Below are positions 58,544 to 64,000 of a stretch of DNA of 64,000 bases, in pieces (position 1 is the stretch's first letter; each line of letters starts with the position of its first letter). Source of the DNA: Diphasiastrum complanatum (taxonomy: Eukaryota > Streptophyta > Lycopodiopsida > Lycopodiales > Lycopodiaceae); assembly GCA_029204225.1 (NCBI GenBank), contig CM055098.1:1072501-1136500 (forward strand), written 5' to 3'. The notes under the pieces were generated by a model. The model was not told the DNA's origin and searched no databases. It was given only the letters and a program-made list of their open reading frames with translations. Position numbers and translations under genes: made by a program.

Positions 58544-59368
58544 TGTGGAAATATGCAAAATTGGACCAAGAATGGATCCTAAAATGATCCACAAGAGTGA
58601 TTGGATGTTAGATACAATTGATCTATCAATCTACACAAGATTTAGATCAATCTAGCTCAAATTTAGATGAGAAAATCTAACAAGAACAATCATAAATGAA
58701 AGGGAATTGTACTTGCTGGTTTCACACGTGTGGAAACCTGTCAGATTACGGAGTCCACACTGAAATCAAAGTACAATATGATAGGAACCCAAAACTATCA
58801 AGAAAGTTGAAGACAAATGATGAAATTGACAAGAATTGCCTCCAAAACCAAGATTGGTGTTGCTTCTCTGATTATGGCCAAATGTGGCTCTATATATACA
58901 AAAAGTGGGAGCTCGTGGTACTGATCATCCCTTTAATCTCACATGTGTGAGGGTGCTTTGTCATGTGATGATTCATCATGCAAATTGACACTTGGACAAA
59001 ACCTTCTATTTTGAGCATTTTTGGTCCATTTTTCTACTATATAGAGAACTAGTGAAAACTCTTCTAGAAGTGCAAATTCGACTTCCTCAGCTCATTCCAC
59101 ACGTGTGAGAAGACCTCTACACATGGGATTTGACACCTAATCTCATGATGTGGCTTCATGCAATCTCTAGATTGATGCCATGGCTAAAAAACATGATTTT
59201 GGCCTTTTTAGCCAATTGAACTTGACTTAAACTATATGTACAAGCTATATGATTGTACTACATGAAAAGTACATTATTTTCACACATGGGAACAGGCTCC
59301 ACACATGTGTAATCATCCTATATACATAGATTTGGCCTTGACCAAGCATAATTTTGGCATTTTTCACA
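58544..59368 (-). repeat. C10 5' LTR with CACACGTGTG/CACATGTGTG palindromes
   Basis: In plus orientation it starts TGTGGAAATATGC next to the primer site and ends GCATTTTTCACA, about 825 bp with inverted TGTGxAA/TTxCACA ends. Palindromes occur near 58722 (CACACGTGTGG), 58940, 59098 and 59299. The block at 59265-59315 matches the C7 LTR at 18390-18445, so C7 and C10 belong to one family. Confidence 0.65.
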
Positions 59369-60009
59369 ATGGCTGGAGTGTATTGTAGAGCGACATTATT
59401 AGGCCACCCTTGGACCAGCCATTTTCAAACGTGGATCGACCAATTTTGGCTAACTAGCATCCACAAGTCTTCCTTTCTCTCTAAGGATAAGCAAAGTACA
59501 AAAAGACTGGACTTCATGGAAAAAGTCACAAGCTACATGATCCAACAACGACGAGCAAAATGGGGGCACTACTAAACACCATAGTAGAGTTAAAGTGGGG
59601 TAGTATTGGTGTAGAGTGTAGAAAGCATCTAAACTAGCAACTAAGCATAGTTAGGTTCCTATCCAGATGTTCTAACTCTTTTGTCAGGCGGAGTCGCTCA
59701 CCATCGAATCTATACTCCCTACAACTTGATTTGGATGTAAGTGGCTACATGCTGCTAGAGTGACTCCTCTATCTCTTGTGAGTGATTGATCCATAATCTA
59801 GGTTTGGTTGGGTTGGTTTGTCCAGCATCCGATCCCATTGTGTTGTTTTGTTGTGGCTTCCTGGGCTAATGAATCCTAGGTGAGGGACTGTATAAAGGTG
59901 ATATTGTTGGAGAAATATTTATGGGATGTGGTTGATGGATCTTCAATCCTACCAAAACAAGATGTTGAGCTTATTGCCAAATGGAAATCCAAAGATGGCA
60001 AAACACTTA
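59369..60009. other. Fragments of two LTR families
   Basis: At 59580-59700 GTAGAGTTAAAGTGGGGTAG, CATAGTTAGGTTCCTATCCA and GTCAGGCGGA match the end of the G1 LTR (16370-16510). At 59785-59850 ATCTAGGTTTGGTTGGGTTG, GTTTGTCCAGCATC match the chromovirus LTR at 23020-23060. No gene. Confidence 0.55.
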
Positions 60010-61699
60010 CATTAATATTCATGAATCTCACTGGATTCACAAACATCGCATATCAGTAGCAATGAAACATGTAAGCAAGCTTGGAAAACTCTCATAGCTA
60101 TGTATGAGACACAATATGTTACCACTCATTTATTTTTGCAAAAGAAATTCTTCTCTTGCAAAATGTTAGAATCGACCTCCATTAGTAACCATGTTAATCA
60201 CGTTAGATCATTAATTGATCAACTTGTTGTAGTTTGATTGCCGACCACAATTTATCTTAGGAAGTCTTCTTGCTTCCTACGATCATTTGGTCATGTTGAT
60301 CTCAATACAGCCGGATTTAACAATGCAGAAGTTCACATCAATTCTTCTCCAAGAAAAACTTGTAAGGAAGTCAAATAATGTCTCTACGTCAGAAAAATCG
60401 GTCGCACTATATTTGAAGAAGAAGCAGTTCTGGAAAAAGGCTCGTATCATTACTTCAAAGTTAGAATACTCAACATCTATCACAACAAGAAAAGTCAAAA
60501 CATCAGCATGCCAAACTCTTCTGCATATATTTCAAGAGAAAGGTCATGATCAAATAAAAAACATGTCTGTGTTTTCAACAATTCAAATGACTATCTAAAA
60601 TCCATACATGAAGGAAGATCAAAGCTCTACGCACATATGGAGGAGGAGAGTTCATTTTAAATGCTATGAATGACGTTTTGAGCAATTCTAGGATTCAAAG
60701 ACAACACTTTTTGAGCTACACTCCACAGAACAGAGTAGCTGAAAGAAAGAATCAGACTCTTGTCAAGTATGAAAGATCCATGTTAATTTCGATTAATCTT
60801 GTGAACAAAGCCTATTACATTCAGAATCATTGCAATACTAAGGCTATCAATAAAAAAATCCTGATGAGATTTGGTCAGGTACAAAGCCATCCATAGACCA
60901 TCTACGAGTTTTCGGATGTGTATGCTAAGCTCAAATCCCATCAGATTAAGGAAGAAATTTGACTGAACCAACGCTAAGGCCATATTTCTTGGATATCCAT
61001 TAGATCATAAGGCTTACAAGGTCTTTGATCTAGAATATGTTAAGACACTTATTAGCAAAGATGTAGTCTTTCTAGAAGACAAATTTCATGATTTCAAGAT
61101 GAAGAAACATTTTTTTTTTCTAGGATTCCAACATTGGAAAGCACTCAAAAGAGTGATGAAATATATTCAAGCGACAAAAAACAAGTTCTTTGTTATTCTG
61201 GTAACTCTGCTACAACATTACAGCTATTTTGATTCAGATTGGGAAAGATACTTAGACACTAGGAAGTCTACTTTCGGATACTATTTTTACGTATCGTCTA
61301 CACCAATTTCTTGGAATAGCAGAAAACAAAACTCAATCTCATTATCCTCAACTGAAGCCAAATACGTAGCAACAAAAAAGAAGCTATTTGGCTAAGGCTT
61401 CTTCTATAGGATCTGAACTTCAAATCAATTTACCCAACTACCATATATTGCAACAACATCAACAACATACAACATATTCTAAATCATAGATTTCATTCTA
61501 GGACTAAACACATATAGATTCAATTTTATTTTGTCCTAGAAAAAGTACATTTAAAGCATGTAGAGCTGATTTATTTTTTGAAAAATCAAATGGTACCTGA
61601 TATCTTTACCAAGCCTTTGCCGAAGGATAAGCATCTTTTGTTCAAGAAGATGTTAAATTTTAAGATTATCTAAATGTTTGAAGTCAAATTAAGGGGGCG
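60010..61699 (+). pseudogene. Copia C8, internally deleted
   Basis: Gag piece (KQAWKTLIAMYETQYV, FLQKKFFSCKM, LLASYDHLVMLIS), then an abrupt jump near 60600 to integrase (HFLSYTPQNRVAERKNQTLV), and near 61120 to RNase H (HWKALKRVMKYIQATKN, SDWERYLDTRKSTFGYY, SLSSTEAKYVAT). It ends KMLNFKI and a polypurine tract, TTAAGGGGGCG, at 61689-61699. Protease and RT are missing. It is related to C2. Confidence 0.8.
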
Positions 61700-61990
61700 T
61701 GTTGGACATTGAGCATGGATTTTTTAGACACATTGGTGTTGCCTCATCATTGTGAACAAATGTGCATGAGTATTATGCTCAATTTTCTTGATCATAACTC
61801 GTGGAATAGCTAGATTTGTGCGGCATTCATCTTTGATGCTTTTCCTCTTGTTAGTCATTTCTTGGCTTGGTTTATTCATGCTTATCTAGGCATTCTTGGC
61901 TCTAGATATTCTCCTCAAGAGGTTGTCCCAAAAAAGCTCTATAATTTAAAAACATAAGTAAAGCATATATGTATCATAGTCTAGTATATA
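61700..61990 (+). repeat. C8 3' LTR start
   Basis: TGTTGGACATTGAGC directly follows the polypurine tract. The right end was not found and is a guess. Confidence 0.5.
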
Positions 61991-63999
61991 GCTTTTTAAG
62001 TGACAGGTCAAACCTTAACATCATTGTCTCAGGGCTCATGCCATGTTGATCGGTACATGAGTTATTGAACCATATCATTTTTAGTTAGAAAGTGAAAACG
62101 TATGTAAAGTTTAATCATCAGTATATATAGCATAGCTAAAAGGTTTGGTATAGATATTTGTGCACATGTTAGGGCAAATCCATGTCATTCTAACTCCGAA
62201 TGTTGCATATATCAACGTACCATGCAATGATGCATAAAATTTTTTTAAAGCATAACATACATCTTAGCTTGTAAAATGCTACAACTTTCACTATTTTGCA
62301 TTATCAGATGAAAGAAGTAGTAACTACAAGTTGTGCATTTGTAAAAATGTTAACTCTTCTAATTTATATTCTTGTATAATAATGTATCCAAAAATACATT
62401 GTTTATGAGCAATTGAATGTCGTCAAAAAAACTTACCTGAATAAGCATCAAAGTGTTATCATGTGATGATGCCATGCTACTCCAAAAGTGTATCCCATCT
62501 TTAAGATTCAAATGATTTCCATTGATAAGTCCTTACTGTAGCATGTTAAAACACAAAACTTTGCGTTCGAAGTCTGAAATATGTTAACTAGCAATTATAG
62601 TATTTATATTAAAAAATTGTTCAATAGATTCAAGAAATAGCACTACATATTCATGGTGGATTGCATGCAGCGAGGTATTTAAGAAGTATAATTTTAATGT
62701 CATACATGTAGTGTCTTTGTAGTTCTATCGTTTGGAAACAAATGAAACAAGAGTTGAAAACAAGTTCCTTCTTAATGTTGAATGCTACATGAGAAATGGA
62801 GCAACAAATGAATTTAAGAGTTAAACACAACTTATAAGCGTAGGTAAATGAATTGACAACACGACCATCCATGACACAGCCATGACATAGTCATGGTCAT
62901 TCAAACAAAGCAACAAAACATTGCCACTTTAGAGATCAGATCAAATCATAGTAGAAAAAGAGAATGATTAAATGCAATGTGTTATAAAGGAACAATCAAG
63001 TTTGAAATTCTATTATAACTTCAGCCTATCATCATTGTAGTCCATCGTTGAAATGTAAGGAAGAAAACACAGTTTTCATATGTATGCAATCAGTCACTAT
63101 TCAAACATTAATCAAATGCCAATGCAAATAGAGCCTTAAATCATTACCAAAGCACATACAATCTGAAGTAACATTCAACGATGGTTAGAATAACATTTGT
63201 CTACAATATTTACCCTAGTTCAATGCCCAAAATTGTTGGCAGGACAACATCATTCAAGACAAATATGCACCAAATATGTAGAGGGTGTTGAAACATTCTT
63301 ATTAGACCATTTTTAGCAAAGAGAGAGCAATTGCAAGCAGCAGGGTGCTACGAGGGAAGCTTCGTAATGTCAACGGAGAATGCTTGTGTCAAAGAGACTA
63401 CCTCATCTACAACGTATAAATAACTAAAGGTAGAAGCTTGTCAAAAAACTAACAATGAAGCTTGAAGATGAAGTATTAAATCCTGTCCATAGGATGTGGC
63501 TATGTCTTATCAACATCGTTAGACATGCAAAGTAAACAAGCAAAGAAGGACATATTTGCAAAGTGTATTAAAGAGAGAAAGAGTCTAAAAAGTTAGAGGT
63601 AGAAGACCTTTAGCAAACATGGCCTCTATAGCCCTGATGGCCACTTGTGGCCCACACTCGTGCTACCCCCTCCACCTACGGGACCAGATAAGCCCATTGG
63701 AGAATATGGCGCTGAAGGAGGGGGGGGGGGGGGGGGGGGGGACAAGCCCGAAGGAGGAGCGCCCCACCACCAGACCCCCCCTTTTCCCCAATCATCCCCC
63801 CTTTCACAAAATTTTTAAGCATCTATCCAAGTGGCCAATGCCACATCATCACATACAAGTGAAATTACAACAAACTTGTCAAGCTAGAATTGTGAAATTT
63901 CAACACTCCTCCTCATAATTTAGCTTCATGAGACTATCCTGGATCAATAAATAATACATGAATAAAAACAACATAATTTCCAGTTTCTTGCTGTGTGGA
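61991..63999. other. AT-rich DNA without supported genes
   Basis: Both strands lack recognisable frames or element motifs. The only distinct feature is a run of 22 G at 63720-63741. A 99-codon plus-strand frame (63619-63918) passes through the G run and is not believed to be coding. Confidence 0.4.
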
Positions 64000-64000
64000 G

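Noticed and set aside
63619-63918. Frame starting MASIALMATCGPHSC
   Set aside because: It depends on reading through a 22-G run and has no domain; chance is likely.

Overview
The window looks like retrotransposon-dense nuclear DNA of a land plant. The evidence is Ty1/copia elements primed by initiator tRNA-Met (TGGTATCAGAGC), Ty3/gypsy elements of the plant Tat/Athila type, an En/Spm (CACTA) transposase remnant, GT-AG introns, and long CT, GT and TA microsatellites. I cannot name the species. There are no bacterial features, rRNA or CRISPR, and no tRNA gene that I could recognise. Almost every reading frame belongs to a mobile element, and nearly all are broken by stops, frameshifts or deletions.

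Layout. 1-5.5 kb: minus-strand gypsy gag pieces and a tRNA-Asp-type primer site, with two fused copia fragments between them. 5.6-9.05 kb: copia family 'C2' copy 1 (plus). 9.05-10.39 kb: 3' end of a second copia element ('C3'). 10.4-16.5 kb: gypsy 'G1' with protease, RT, RNase H, integrase and 3' LTR (plus). 16.5-18.5 kb: copia 'C7' gag/protease and 5' LTR (minus). 20-23.2 kb: eroded chromovirus-type gypsy. 23.2-24.45 kb: CACTA TNP2 remnant. 24.9-28.4 kb: the unusual locus described below. 28.4-36.04 kb: a gene of unknown family split by a nearly intact 6,027-bp copia element ('C9'). 36.3-38.5 kb: broken intron-containing transposase-like gene. 38.5-39.5 kb: two gypsy RT fragments. 39.7-41.2 kb: arrays of TGACTCG. 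43.4-48.4 kb: head-to-head C2 pieces. 48.4-49.4 kb: copia 'C4' 3' end. 49.5-54.1 kb: gypsy 'G2', gag-only with a leader of about 150-bp tandem repeats. 54.1-57.9 kb: copia fragments C5 and C6. 58.5-59.4 kb: copia LTR (C10). 60-61.99 kb: deleted copia C8 and its LTR start. 62-64 kb: AT-rich, no genes seen.

The part most worth attention is 24.9-28.4 kb. A minus-strand gene encodes a histone H3-like protein with an H3-type N-terminal tail start, a histone fold that aligns without gaps, and an exact HAKRVTIMPKD block; some residues (TKH start, RWT, FSD, KDF..RL) recall plant CENH3. The same frame continues, past two in-frame stops, into an SPPK-rich extension and then spliced exons resembling a Ulp1/C48 cysteine protease. 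A second gene of unknown family diverges from it. Around and between the two genes I count eight copies of an inverted-repeat unit (GATATCGGATCAACGCGC, 28-38 bp of unconserved DNA, then the reverse complement). Two copies lie just before each start codon, two lie in the divergent promoter, and two lie in an intron. I know of no described element with this combination.

Family calls rest on motif reading by eye; no database search was possible. Boundaries of eroded elements are approximate.
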